From NCBI RefSeq assembly GCF_932526225.1, contig NC_064043.1:1571501-1635500 (forward strand): a stretch of 64,000 nucleotides of DNA, written 5' to 3'. Position numbers and translations under genes: made by a program. This document shows, piece by piece, positions 32,801-47,800 of this stretch. Origin of the DNA: Nematostella vectensis (Eukaryota > Cnidaria > Anthozoa > Actiniaria > Edwardsiidae). The number at the start of each line of letters is the position of its first letter. The stretch's first letter is position 1. A model generated the notes under the pieces. It was not told the DNA's origin. It made no database searches and saw only the letters and a program-made list of their open reading frames with translations.

Positions 32801-35800
32801 CCGGTGCATGAGTAGTAGCACATGGGACGCTGAGATTTGATTTCAACATTCATACGAAAATTGCATCAAACATCTCAGGTTTTTCCTGGGCACTGAGCCA
32901 GCTGGTTGCAATTAGTGTAGTTTAGGGAGGTGTAAGAATAGAAGGGTTACATGCAAAGATAAAACTCTACAACTCCAATCTTTTTCATAAGTATGAAATG
33001 TTCAAGACTGGTGCACCCAAGCCGAAGCACTTGCGTTTGTTAAGTTTCTTTTTTTGCGAGTATAATGTCTTCCATACGTAGGATTTATCGGGTTGTTTTT
33101 GCGAGTCTTATGTCTCATACCTGGGGTTTGTACAGGTTCTCGCCGATGTGACGGAAGGTCGATGCCAACGTCGTCCTCTGAAATTATCACAACTGACATA
33201 AATATTCCTACATCCTAATAAATCATTTTACATCCATATAAATAAAATCGGCACTTGAAAATGCCTGATATTAATAATGAGCTTAGTTTTTTTGAGGTGC
33301 TCTTTGCCTACAGGTAATAAGAAGGACAGTGGCGGTGCAATATCAAGTATGACAGAGGCAATCTAGGTTAAAAGTGCGACTGTATGCCTCATACTGACTA
33401 GTAAACGCCAACAGAGAAAACGAAGACATAAAAATAAAGAAGACATGGGTTTCACTCGTAAGATCGCAGCGATAATACGACACCTGAGATACAGTGTCAG
33501 ACCTTCCCTGGTATAGTATGATCAATAGGTATTCCGAAAACAGGGGTTGTAACCGTACGATCCTAGCGACAATAAGATAGTGACAGACTTTCCCTAGTAT
33601 AGTATGATCAATAGGTATACCGAAGACAGGCGTTGTAACCGTAAGATCGAAGCGACAATACGATACCTGAGATCCGGTAACAGACTTTTCCATGTATAGT
33701 ATACACCAGTAGGTAAACTGTAAACAGGGTTCCTGAACTCGAAGGTTTACTGCGGGGAGGTAGGTCAAGATATCCGCCATAGCGGGAAGAATCTAAACAT
33801 AAAAGGGCGACTTGCATTAAAAAATGACTGCCGTCAAGCCAGAGAGCGACAAAAAAAAGGCCCTTTCTGACATAGAATTGGCTCTTTCTAGCATAGAATA
33901 GACCCTTTCTAGCATAGAATAGGCCCTTTCTGACAAGTAAGTGTTGAATAAGTTGCTTTTTGTTGTTATTTTGGAGCGCGTGCGAGTTTGCTAGGCAAAG
34001 AGCCACGTGATTTCTTAGTGCAAGTCTTAGAAACAGAATGTCTTTACTCAAAGTTTTACAAGACAAGCTTGAGCTTGGTAAACGTGTTAGTCAAGATCGC
34101 CGTGACATGGGCGTACACACTAACGCTTGCTGTTAAAGGCTTGCGACAAACAAGGGGCTGAACGGATCTAAACGCAACTCACGGGTCTCATTAAAAGATT
34201 ATACAATCCCAAAACCCATCCTGAGAAGAAAAGGCTATTGCTCAAACCTTCAGGCACTTCTCATGAACCAGTGCAGAGGTGAAGTCCAGTACTTGTTCCT
34301 GTAAACTACCCTCTAGAGTTTCCTGGAAAGTGGGTGGTGACCTCAAGTGTGCTTCTGCTATCCATTCCAGTAAGACAGCGAGGACATCAAGCGTACCAGA
34401 GAAGTTGAACTACAAGGCAAAGACAGCAAGGACATCAAGCGTACCAGACAAGTTGAACTACAAGGCAAAGGCACTATGGGTGTGGCGCTCTCGAAGTAAC
34501 TTGAACCAAGAGTCACCCTAGACTTCTATGCAGTCGTCCTGGTCTCTGTCACGCAAGGCTCTTGAGCTCGGGCACATTGCGTGACAGAGACCAGGACGAC
34601 TGGCAGGTGACTTGAATGACCTTAATCATAAAACACAATTTTCAAGTCACCAGGCAAGGTATCATTAGGAAGATGTTGGCCATTAGACAGGAAATACCTT
34701 ATTGAGTGTGAACGACACTGCTTTGTTACTATCTGAAACACAAATACAAATATTTTGCTTTAGTGGTAAAGCGATTTCCATATATCCATTACCACAGCCA
34801 TCCAATATTTGTAATTACAAGCTTTGAGACTTACCAGGCCTTGAAGCTGGTCTGCTCTTTGTTGTATCTTTGTTGTATCTATCTTGTTGTATCTGTTTCT
34901 CCTCGCTCGTCACCTGGCGGGAGGCAAACTCGCTTTTCCTCTAAAAAAATTATGTCAAACATTTTTTTTCTTACTTCAAGCCAAATTCTAATTTTCAAAA
35001 CAGGAGAAAAAGACATTATAGTTGCAATGATTTTTTTAAATTTCTTTTTTCTTATACTGAATTATGGGCCGATAAAAAAATTATTGCTCTCAATTTTTAC
35101 CTGAAGATTGGCCAAGCGGTGCTGTACACTGATTGCCTGTGCCTCAAGTACTCTGTTCTGTTCCTGTAACTCTGTCAGCTAAATTAATTTCAATTTATTT
35201 CAGTTCCAAGAAATTATTATATGTAGGCTGGTGGGAGGGTGGGGGGGGGGGGGTGGGGGTGATGGATGCGATGTTGTTGACGACTCAAGCCAAGGCAAGA
35301 GCAACTTAAGATTATGCTATGTGGAAAAGTGGCTTCTCGGAATCCTTAAAAAACGCACCCTCCTGCCTATATTTAGGAAAGCCCTGGGCCCCTTGGGCAA
35401 GGAGGATTTTACCAGAGAATCTGTTTTGGGGAACCTAGGAAAAGCAAAGTATAGCTGGGCCTCTTGGGCAAGGAGGGTTATACCAGACAATCTGTTTTGG
35501 GGAACCTAGGAAAAGCAAAGTATAGCTGGGCCTATGTTAGTTGCTAGCGTATTCTATACAAAAATGCATAGCATCTTCGCTGTAAGCCTCTACCTGTCTC
35601 TTCAGGGCTAATGTATGCTATACAAAAGAGCATACTATCTTCGCTGTAAGCCTCTGACCTGTTTCTTTAGGTTGTCATTTGCTGTCTTGATAGTGTTAAA
35701 GGAATCTCTCACTCTCTTCAACTCTACAGTTCTGCCTTTGAGCTCCTCCTCCAGAACGAAAATCTGATCATCATAACTCTGTGATGAAAAGTAAACTTTA

Positions 35801-38800
35801 CTAGCAAAAGCAAAGACATTAGCAGGGGAGTACTCTATCCATATCCATAGGTAAATAAGGTATTACCTGTGTGATCTCCCTGACTCTTGCCTCCACTTCG
35901 TTGTCCACGATCTTATCAATCACAACATCTGTGGTCTCACTAAGTTGTTCCGCTTCTCTTAGGTTTCTCTCTCTTTCTCGCAGCCGCTGCTCACGCTCTT
36001 GGAGAGCTGCATTTTCCCTCTGAGGAAAACAGGGCATAGTAAATTGCATAAAAAAATGATAGTTGAATAATTTTCTCCCAATCAAATGTGTTGACAAACA
36101 ACTGAGACCACCCTACCCTAGAAGAACACCGTTCTATTACACACCCTGGTATCAAGAACACCCTACTATTACACACACCCTTGTATCAAGAACACCCTAC
36201 TATTACACACACCCTGGTATCAAGAACATCCTACTATTACACACACCCTGGTATCAAGAACATCCTACTATTATACACACCCTGGTATCAAGAACACCCT
36301 ACTATTACACACACCCTGGTATCAAGAACACCCTACTATTATACACACCCTGGTCTCAAGAACACCCTACTATTACACACACCCTGATATCAAGAACACC
36401 CTACTATTATACACACCCTGGTCTCAAGAACACCCTACTATTATACCACCCTGGTCTCAAGAACACCCTACTATTACACACACCCTGGTATCAAAAACAC
36501 CCTACTATTATACACACACTGGTATCAAGGACAACCTACTATTATACACACCCTGGTCTCAAGAACACCCTACTATTATAAACACCCTGGTCTCAAGAAC
36601 ACCCTACTATTACACACACCCTGATATCAAGAACACCCTACTATTATACACACCCTGGTCTCAAGAACACCCTACTATTATACACACCCTGGTCTCAAGA
36701 ACACCCTACTATTATACACACCCTGGTCTCAAGAACACCCTACTATTACACACACCCTGGTTATTAAGAATACCCTACTATTATACACACCCTGGTATCA
36801 AGGACACCCTACTAATATACACACCCTTGTATCAAGAACACCCTACTATTATACACACCCTGGTTATCAAGAACACCCTACTATTATACACACCCTGGTA
36901 TCAAGGACACCCTACTAATATACACACCCTTGTATCAAGAACACCCTACTATTATACACACCCTGGTTATCAAGAACACCCTACTATTATACCACCCTTG
37001 TATCAAAAACACCCTACTATTACACACACCCTGGTATCAAGAACACCCTACTATTACACACACCCTGGTATCAACAACACCCTACTATTACACACACCCT
37101 GGTATCAAGAACACCCTACTATTATACACACCCTGGTCTCAAGAACACCCTACTATTACACACACCCTGGTATCAAGAACACCCTACTATTATACCACCC
37201 TGGGATCAAGAACACCCTACTATTATACCACCCTGGTATCAAAAACATCCTACTATTACACACACCCTGGTATCAAGAACACCCTACTATTACACACACC
37301 CTGGTATCGAGAACACCCTACTATTACACACACCCTGGTATCAAAAACACCCTCCTATTACACACACCCTGGTATCAAGAACACCGTACTATTACACACA
37401 CCCTGGTATCAAGAAAACCCTACTATTATACCACCCTTGTAACAAGAACACCCTACTATTACATACACCCTGGTATCAAGAACACCCTACTATTACATAC
37501 ACCCTGGTATCAAGAACACCCTACTATTATAGCACCCTGGTATCAAGAACACCCTACTATTACACACACCCTAGTATCAAGAACACCCTACTATTATACC
37601 ACCCTTGTATCAAGAACACCCTAATATTACACACACCCTGGTATTAAAAACACCCTACTATTACACACACCCTGATATCAAGAACACCCTACTATTATAC
37701 ACACCCTGGTCTCAAGAACACCCTACTATTATACACACCCTGGTCTCAAGAACACCCTACTATTACACACACCCTGGTATAAAAAACACCCTACTATTAC
37801 ACACACCCTGGTATCAAGAACACCCTACTATTATACACACCCTTGTATCAAAAACATCCTACTATTACACACACCCTGGTATCAAGAACACCCTACTATT
37901 ATACACACCCTGGTATCAAAATCACCCTCCTATTACACACACCCTGGTATCAAGAACACCCTACTATTACACACACCCTGGTATCAACAACACCCTACTA
38001 TTACACACACCCTGGTATCAAGAACACCCTGGTATCGAGAACACCCTACTATTACACACACCCTGGTATCAAAAACACCCTCCTATTACACACACCCTGG
38101 TATCAAGAACACCCTACTATTACACACACCCTGGTATCAAGAACACCCTACTATTATAAACACCCTGGTCTCAAGAACACCCTACTATTACACACACCCT
38201 GGGATCAAGAACACCCTACTATTACACACACCCTGGTATCAAAAACACCCTCCTATTACACACACCCTGGTATCAAGAACACCCTACTATTACACACACC
38301 CTGGTATCAACAACACCCTACTATTACACACACCCTGGTATCAAGAACACCCTGGTATCGAGAACACCCTACTATTACACACACCCTGGTATCAAAAACA
38401 CCCTCCTATTACACACACCCTGGTATCAAGAACACCCTACTATTACACACACCCTGGTATCAAGAACACCCTACTATTATAAACACCCTGGTCTCAAGAA
38501 CACTCTACTATTACACACACCCTGGGATCAAGAACACCCTACTATTACACACACCCTGGTATCAAGAACATCCTACTATTACACACACCCTGGTATCAAA
38601 AACACCCTACTATTATACCACCCTTGTATCAAGAACACCCTACTATTACACACACCCTGGTATCAAGAAAACCCTACTATTATACCACCCTTGTATCAAG
38701 AATACCCTACTATTACATACACCCTGGTATCAAGAACACCCTACTATTACATACACCCTGGTATCAAGAACACCCTACTATTATAGCACCCTGGTATCAA

Positions 38801-41800
38801 GAACACCCTACTATTACACACACCCTAGTATCAAGAACACCCTACTATTATACCACCCTTGTATTAAGAACACCCTAATATTACACACACCCTGGTATCA
38901 AAAACACCCTACTATTACACACACCCTGATATCAAGAACACCCTACTATTACACACACCCTGGTATCAAGAACACCCTACTATTATACACACCCTCGTAT
39001 CAAGAACACCCTACTATTAAACACACCCTGGTATCAAGAACACCCTACTATTACACACACCCTGGTGTCAAGAACACCCTACTATTATACGCACCCTGGT
39101 ATCAAGAACACCCTACTATTACACACACCCTGGTATCAAGAACATCCTACTATTACACACACCCTGGTATCAAAAACACTCTACTATTATACCACCCTTG
39201 TATCAAGAACACCCTACTATTACACACACCCTGCTATCAAGAACACCCTACTATTATACCACCCTGGTATCAAGAACACCCTACTATTACACACACCCTG
39301 ATATCAAGAACACCCTACTATTATACACACCCTGGTCTCAAGAACACCCTACTATTATACACACCCTGGTATCAAGAACACCCTACTATTACATACACAC
39401 TGGTCTCAAAAACACCCTACTTTTACACACCCTGGTATCAAGAACACCCTACTATTACACACACCCTTGTATCAAGAGCACCCTACTATTATACCACCCT
39501 GGTATCAAGAACACCCTACTATTACAAACACCCTGGTATCAAGAACACCCTACTATTATAAACACCCTGGTCTCAAGAACACCCTACTATTACACACACC
39601 CTGGTATCAAGAACACCCTACTATTACACACACCCTGGTATCAAGAACACCCTACTATTACACACACCCTGGTATCAAGAACACCCTACTATTATACACA
39701 CCCTGGTATCAAGAACACCCTACTATTATACCACCCTGGTATCAAGAACACCCTACTATTACACACAACCTGGTATCAAGAACACCCTACTATTATACCA
39801 CCCTGGTATCAAGAACACCCTACTATTACACACACCCTGGTCTCAAAAACACCCTACTTTTACACACCCTGATATCAAGAACACCCTACTATTACACACA
39901 CCCTGGTATCAAGAACACCCTTCTATTACACACCCTGCTATCAAGAACACCCTGCTATCAAGGACACCCTACTGTTATAGCACCCTGGTATCAAGGACAC
40001 CCCACTATTACACACACCCTGTTATAAAGAACACCCTACTATTATACACCCTGCTATCAAGGACACCCTACTGTTATAGCACCCTGGTATCAAGGACACC
40101 CTACTTTTACACACACCCTGGTATCAAAAACACCCCACTATTATACCACCCTCGTATCAAGAACACCCTACTATTACACACACCCTGGTATCAAGAACAC
40201 CCTACTGTTATACACACCCTGGTATCAAGAACACCCTACTATTATACCACCCTGGTATCAAAAACACCCTACTATTATACCACAATGGTATCAAGAACAC
40301 CCTACTATTATACCACCCTTGTATCAAGAACACCCTACTATTACACACACCCTGGTATCAAGAACACCCTACAATTACACACACCCTGGTATCAACAACA
40401 CCCTACTATTACACACACCCTGGTATCAAGAACACCCTACTATTACACACACCCTGGTATCAAGAACACCCTACTATTACACACACCCTGGTTATCAAGA
40501 ACACCCTACTATTATACACACCCTGGTATCAAGAACACCCTACTATTACACACACCCTGGTATCAAGAACACCCTACTATTACACACACCCTGGTATCAA
40601 GAACACCCTACTATTACACACACCCTGGTATCAAGAACACCCTGGTATCGAGAACACCCTACTATTACACACACCCTGGTATCAACAACACCCTACTATT
40701 ACACACACCCTGGTATCAAGAACACCCTACTATTACACACACCTTGGTCTCAAGAACACCCTACTATTATACACACCCTGGTCTCAAGAACACCCTACTA
40801 TTACACACACCCTGGTATAAAAAACACCCTACTATTACACACACCCTGGTATCAAGAACACCCTACTATTATACACACCCTTGTATCAAAAACATCCTAC
40901 TATTACACACACCCTGGTATCAAGAACACCCTACTATTATACACACCCTGGTATCAAAATCACCCTCCTATTACACACACCCTGGTATCAAGAACACCCT
41001 ACTATTACACACACCCTGGTATCAACAACACCCTACTATTACACACACCCTGGTATCAAGAACACCCTGGTATCGAGAACACCCTACTATTACACACACC
41101 CTGGTATCAAAAACACCCTCCTATTACACACACCCTGGTATCAAGAACACCCTACTATTACACACACCCTGGTATCAAGAACACCCTACTATTATAAACA
41201 CCCTGGTCTCAAGAACACCCTACTATTACACACACCCTGGGATCAAGAACACCCTACTATTACACACACCCTGGTATCGAAAACACCCTCCTATTACACA
41301 CACCCTGGTATCAAGAACACCCTACTATTACACACACCCTGGTATCAACAACACCCTACTATTACACACACCCTGGTATCAAGAACACCCTGGTATCGAG
41401 AACACCCTACTATTACACACACCCTGGTATCAAAAACACCCTCCTATTACACACACCCTGGTATCAAGAACACCCTACTATTACACACACCCTGGTATCA
41501 AGAACACCCTACTATTATAAACACCCTGGTCTCAAGAACACTCTACTATTACACACACCCTGGGATCAAGAACACCCTACTATTACACACACCCTGGTAT
41601 CAAGAACATCCTACTATTACACACACCCTGGTATCAAAAACACCCTACTATTATACCACCCTTGTATCAAGAACACCCTACTATTACACACACCCTGGTA
41701 TCAAGAAAACCCTACTATTATACCACCCTTGTATCAAGAACACCCTACTATTACATACACCCTGGTATCAAGAACACCCTACTATTACATACACCCTGGT

Positions 41801-44800
41801 ATCAAGAACACCCTACTATTATAGCACCCTGGTATCAAGAACACCCTACTATTACACACACCCTAGTATCAAGAACACCCTACTATTATACCACCCTTGT
41901 ATTAAGAACACCCTAATATTACACACACCCTGGTATCAAAAACACCCTACTATTACACACACCCTGATATCAAGAACACCCTACTATTACACACACCCTG
42001 GTATCAAGAACACCCTACTATTATACACACCCTCGTATCAAGAACACCCTACTATTAAACACACCCTGGTATCAAGAACACCCTGGTATCGAGAACACCC
42101 TACTATTACACACACCCTGGTATCAAAAACACCCTCCTATTACACACACCCTGGTATCAAGAACACCCTACTATTACACACACCCTGGTATCAAGAACAC
42201 CCTACTATTATAAACACCCTGGTCTCAAGAACACTCTACTATTACACACACCCTGGGATCAAGAACACCCTACTATTACACACACCCTGGTATCAAGAAC
42301 ATCCTACTATTACACACACCCTGGTATCAAAAACACCCTACTATTATACCACCCTTGTATCAAGAACACCCTACTATTACACACACCCTGGTATCAAGAA
42401 AACCCTACTATTATACCACCCTTGTATCAAGAACACCCTACTATTACATACACCCTGGTATCAAGAACACCCTACTATTACATACACCCTGGTATCAAGA
42501 ACACCCTACTATTATAGCACCCTGGTATCAAGAACACCCTACTATTACACACACCCTAGTATCAAGAACACCCTACTATTATACCACCCTTGTATTAAGA
42601 ACACCCTAATATTACACACACCCTGGTATCAAAAACACCCTACTATTACACACACCCTGATATCAAGAACACCCTACTATTACACACACCCTGGTATCAA
42701 GAACACCCTACTATTATACACACCCTCGTATCAAGAACACCCTACTATTAAACACACCCTGGTATCAAGAACACCCTACTATTACACACACCCTGGTGTC
42801 AAGAACACCCTACTATTATACGCACCCTGGTATCAAGAACACCCTACTATTACACACACCCTGGTATCAAGAACATCCTACTATTACACACACCCTGGTA
42901 TCAAAAACACTCTACTATTATACCACCCTTGTATCAAGAACACCCTACTATTACACACACCCTGCTATCAAGAACACCCTACTATTATACCACCCTGGTA
43001 TCAAGAACACCCTACTATTACACACACCCTGATATCAAGAACACCCTACTATTATACACACCCTGGTCTCAAGAACACCCTACTATTATACACACCCTGG
43101 TATCAAGAACACCCTACTATTACATACACACTGGTCTCAAAAACACCCTACTTTTACACACCCTGGTATCAAGAACACCCTACTATTACACACACCCTTG
43201 TATCAAGAGCACCCTACTATTATACCACCCTGGTATCAAGAACACCCTACTATTACAAACACCCTGGTATCAAGAACACCCTACTATTATAAACACCCTG
43301 GTCTCAAGAACACCCTACTATTACACACACCCTGGTATCAAGAACACCCTACTATTACACACACCCTGGTATCAAGAACACCCTACTATTACACACACCC
43401 TGGTATCAAGAACACCCTACTATTATACACACCCTGGTATCAAGAACACCCTACTATTATACCACCCTGGTATCAAGAACACCCTACTATTACACACAAC
43501 CTGGTATCAAGAACACCCTACTATTATACCACCCTGGTATCAAGAACACCCTACTATTACACACACCCTGGTCTCAAAAACACCCTACTTTTACACACCC
43601 TGATATCAAGAACACCCTACTATTACACACACCCTGGTATCAAGAACACCCTTCTATTACACACCCTGCTATCAAGAACACCCTGCTATCAAGGACACCC
43701 TACTGTTATAGCACCCTGGTATCAAGGACACCCCACTATTACACACACCCTGTTATAAAGAACACCCTACTATTATACACCCTGCTATCAAGGACACCCT
43801 ACTGTTATAGCACCCTGGTATCAAGGACACCCTACTTTTACACACACCCTGGTATCAAAAACACCCCACTATTATACCACCCTTGTATCAAGAACACCCT
43901 ACTATTACACACACCCTGGTATCAAGAACACCCTACTGTTATACACACCCTGGTATCAAGAACACCCTACTATTATACCACCCTGGTATCAAAAACACCC
44001 TACTATTATACCACAATGGTATCAAGAACACCCTACTATTATACCACCCTTGTATCAAGAACACCCTACTATTACACACACCCTGGTATCAAGAACACCC
44101 TACAATTACACACACCCTGGTATCAACAACACCCTACTATTACACACACCCTGGTATCAAGAACACCCTACTATTACACACACCCTGGTATCAAGAACAC
44201 CCTACTATTACACACACCCTGGTTATCAAGAACACCCTACTATTATACACACCCTGGTATCAAGAACACCCTACTATTACACACACCCTGGTATCAAGAA
44301 CACCCTACTATTACACACACCCTGGTATCAAGAACACCCTACTATTACACACACCCTGGTATCAAGAACACCCTACTATTACACACACCCTGGTATCAAG
44401 AACACCCTACTATTATACCACCCTTGTATCAAGAACACCCTACTATTACACACACCCTGGTATCAAGAACACCCTACTATTACACACACCCTGGTATCAA
44501 GAACACCCTACTATTACACACACCCTGGTATCAAGAACACCCTACTATTACACACACCCTGGTCTCAAGAACACCCTACTATTACACACACCCTGGTTAT
44601 TAAGAACACCCTACTATTATACACACCCTGGTATCTAGGACACCCCACTATTACACACACCCTGGTATAAAGAACACCCTACTATTATACACCCTGCTAT
44701 CAAGGACACCCTACTGTTATAGCACCCTGGTATCAAGGACACCCTACTTTTACACACACCCTGGTATCAAAAACACCCCACTATTATACCACCCTGGTAT

Positions 44801-47800
44801 CAAGGACACCCTACTATTATACACACCCTGGTATCAAGAACATCCTACTATTATACCACCCTGGTATCAAGAACACTCTACTATTATACCACCCTGGTAT
44901 CAAGAACACCCTACTATTACACACACCCTGGTATCAAGAACACCCTACTGTTATACACACCCTGGTATCAAGAACACCCTACTATTACACACACCCTGGT
45001 ATCAAGAACACCCTACTATTACACACACCCTGGTATCAAGAACACCCTACTATTATACCACCCTTGTATCAAGAACACCCTACTATTACACACACCCTGG
45101 TATCAAGAACACCCTACTATTACACACAACCTGGTATCAAGAACACCTACTATTACACACACCCTGGTATCAAGAACACCCTACTATTACACACACCCTG
45201 GTCTCAAGAACACCCTACTATTACACACACCCTGGTTATTAAGAACACCCTACTATTATACACACCCTGGTATCTAGGACACCCTACTATTATACACACC
45301 CTTGTATCAAGAACACCCTACTATTACACACACCCTGGTATCAAGGACACCCTACTATCATACACACCCTGGTATCAAGAACACCCTACTATTATACACA
45401 CCCTGGTCTCAAGAACACCCTACTATTATACACACCCTGGTCTCAAGAACACCCTACTATTATACACACCCTGGTATCAAGGACACCCTACTATTATACA
45501 CACCCTGGTATCAAGAATACCCTACTATTACACACACCCTGATATCAAGAACACCCTACTATTACACACACCCTGGTTATCAAGAACACCCTTCTATTAC
45601 ACACCCTGGTATCAAGAACACCCTACTATTACACACACCCTGGTATCAAGAACACCCTTCTATTACACACCCTGCTATCAAGAACACCCTACTATTATAC
45701 ACACCCTGGTATCAAGAACACCCTACTATTAAACACACCCTTGTATCAAGAACATCCTACTATTATACCACCCTGGTATCAAGAACACCCTACTATTATA
45801 AACTCCCTGGTCTCAAGAACACCCTACTATTACACACACTTTGGTATCAAAAACACCCTACTATTACACACTCCCTGGTATCAAAAACACCCCACTATTA
45901 CAAACACCCTGATATAAAGAACACCCTGCTATCAAGGACACCCTACTGTTATAGCACCCTGGTATCAAGGACACCCCACTATTACACACACCCTGGTATA
46001 AAGAACACCCTACTATTATACACCCTGCTATCAAGGACACCCTAATGTTATAGCACCCTGGTATCAAGGACACCCTACTTTAACACACAACCTGGTATCA
46101 AAAACACCCCACTATTATACCACCCTTGTATCAAGAACACCCTACTATTACACACACCCTGGTATCAAGAACACCCTACTATTATACACACCCTGGTATC
46201 AAGAACACCCTACTATTATACAACCCTGGTATCAAGAACACCCTACTATTATACCACAATGGTATCAAGAACACCATACTATTATACCACCCTTGTATCA
46301 AGAACACCCTACTATTACACACACCCTGGTATCAACAACACCCTACAATTACACACACCCTGGTATCAAGAACACCCTACTATTACACACACCCTGGTAT
46401 CAAGAACACCCTACTATTACACACACCCTGGTATCAAGAACACCCTACTATTACACACACCCTGGTATCAAGAACACCCTACTATTATACACACCCTGGT
46501 ATCAAGAACACCCTACTATTATACCACCCTGGTATCAAGAACACCCTACTATTATACCACAATGGTATCAAGAACACCATACTATTATACCACCCTTGTA
46601 TCAAGAACACCCTACTATTACACACACCCTGGTATCAAGAACACCCTACAATTACACACACCCTGGTATCAAGAACACCCTACTATTACACACACCCTGG
46701 TATCAAGAACACCCTACTATTACACACACCCTGGTATCGAGAACACCCTACTATTACACAAACCCTGGTCTCAAGAACACCCTACTATTACACACACCCT
46801 GGTATCAAGAAAACCCTACTATTATACACACCCTGGTATCAAGAACACCCTACTATTACACACACCCTGGTTATTAAGAACACCCTACTATTATACACAC
46901 CCTGGTATCAAGGACAACCTACTATTATACCACCCTTGTATCAAGAACACCCTACTATTACACACACCCTGCTATCAAGAACACCCTACTATCACACACA
47001 TCCTGGTATCAAGAACACCCTTCTATTACACACACCCTGGTATCAAAAACACCCTACTATTACACACACCCTGCTATCAAGAACACCCTACTATCACACA
47101 CATCCTGGTATCAAGAACACCCTTCTATTACACACACCCTGGTATCAAAAACACCCTAATATTACACACACCCTGGTATCAAGGACACCCTACTATTACA
47201 CACACCCTGGTATCAAAAACACCACACTATTATACCACCCTGGTATCAAGAACACACTACTATTATACACACCCTGGTATCAAAAACACCACACTATTAT
47301 ACCACCCTGGTATCAAGAACACCCTACTATTACACACACCCTGGTATCAAGAACACCCTACTATTACACACACCCTGGTATCGAGAACACCCTACTATTA
47401 TACCACCCTGGTATCAAGAACACCCTACTATCACACACATCCTGGTATCAAGAACACCCTACTATTATACACACCCTGGTATCAAGAACACCCTACTATT
47501 ATACACACCCTGGTATCAAGGACACCCTACTATTACACACACCCTGGTATCAAAAACACCCTACTATTATACCACCCTGGTATCAAGAACACCCTACTAT
47601 TACACACACCCTGGTATCAAGAACACCCTACTATCATACACACCCTGGTATCAAGGACACCCTACTATTACACACACCCTGGTATCAAGAACACCCTACT
47701 ATTATAACACCCTGGTATCTAGGACACCCTACTTTTACACACACCCTGGTATCAAAAACACCCCACTATTATACACACCCTGGTATCAAGAACACCCTAC

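Noticed and set aside
33343-34066. Minus-strand ORFs of 145 and 152 codons
   Set aside because: They run through introns and duplicated exon pieces of CCDC138. The conserved exon phases require splicing at 33707, 33483 and 33456 instead.
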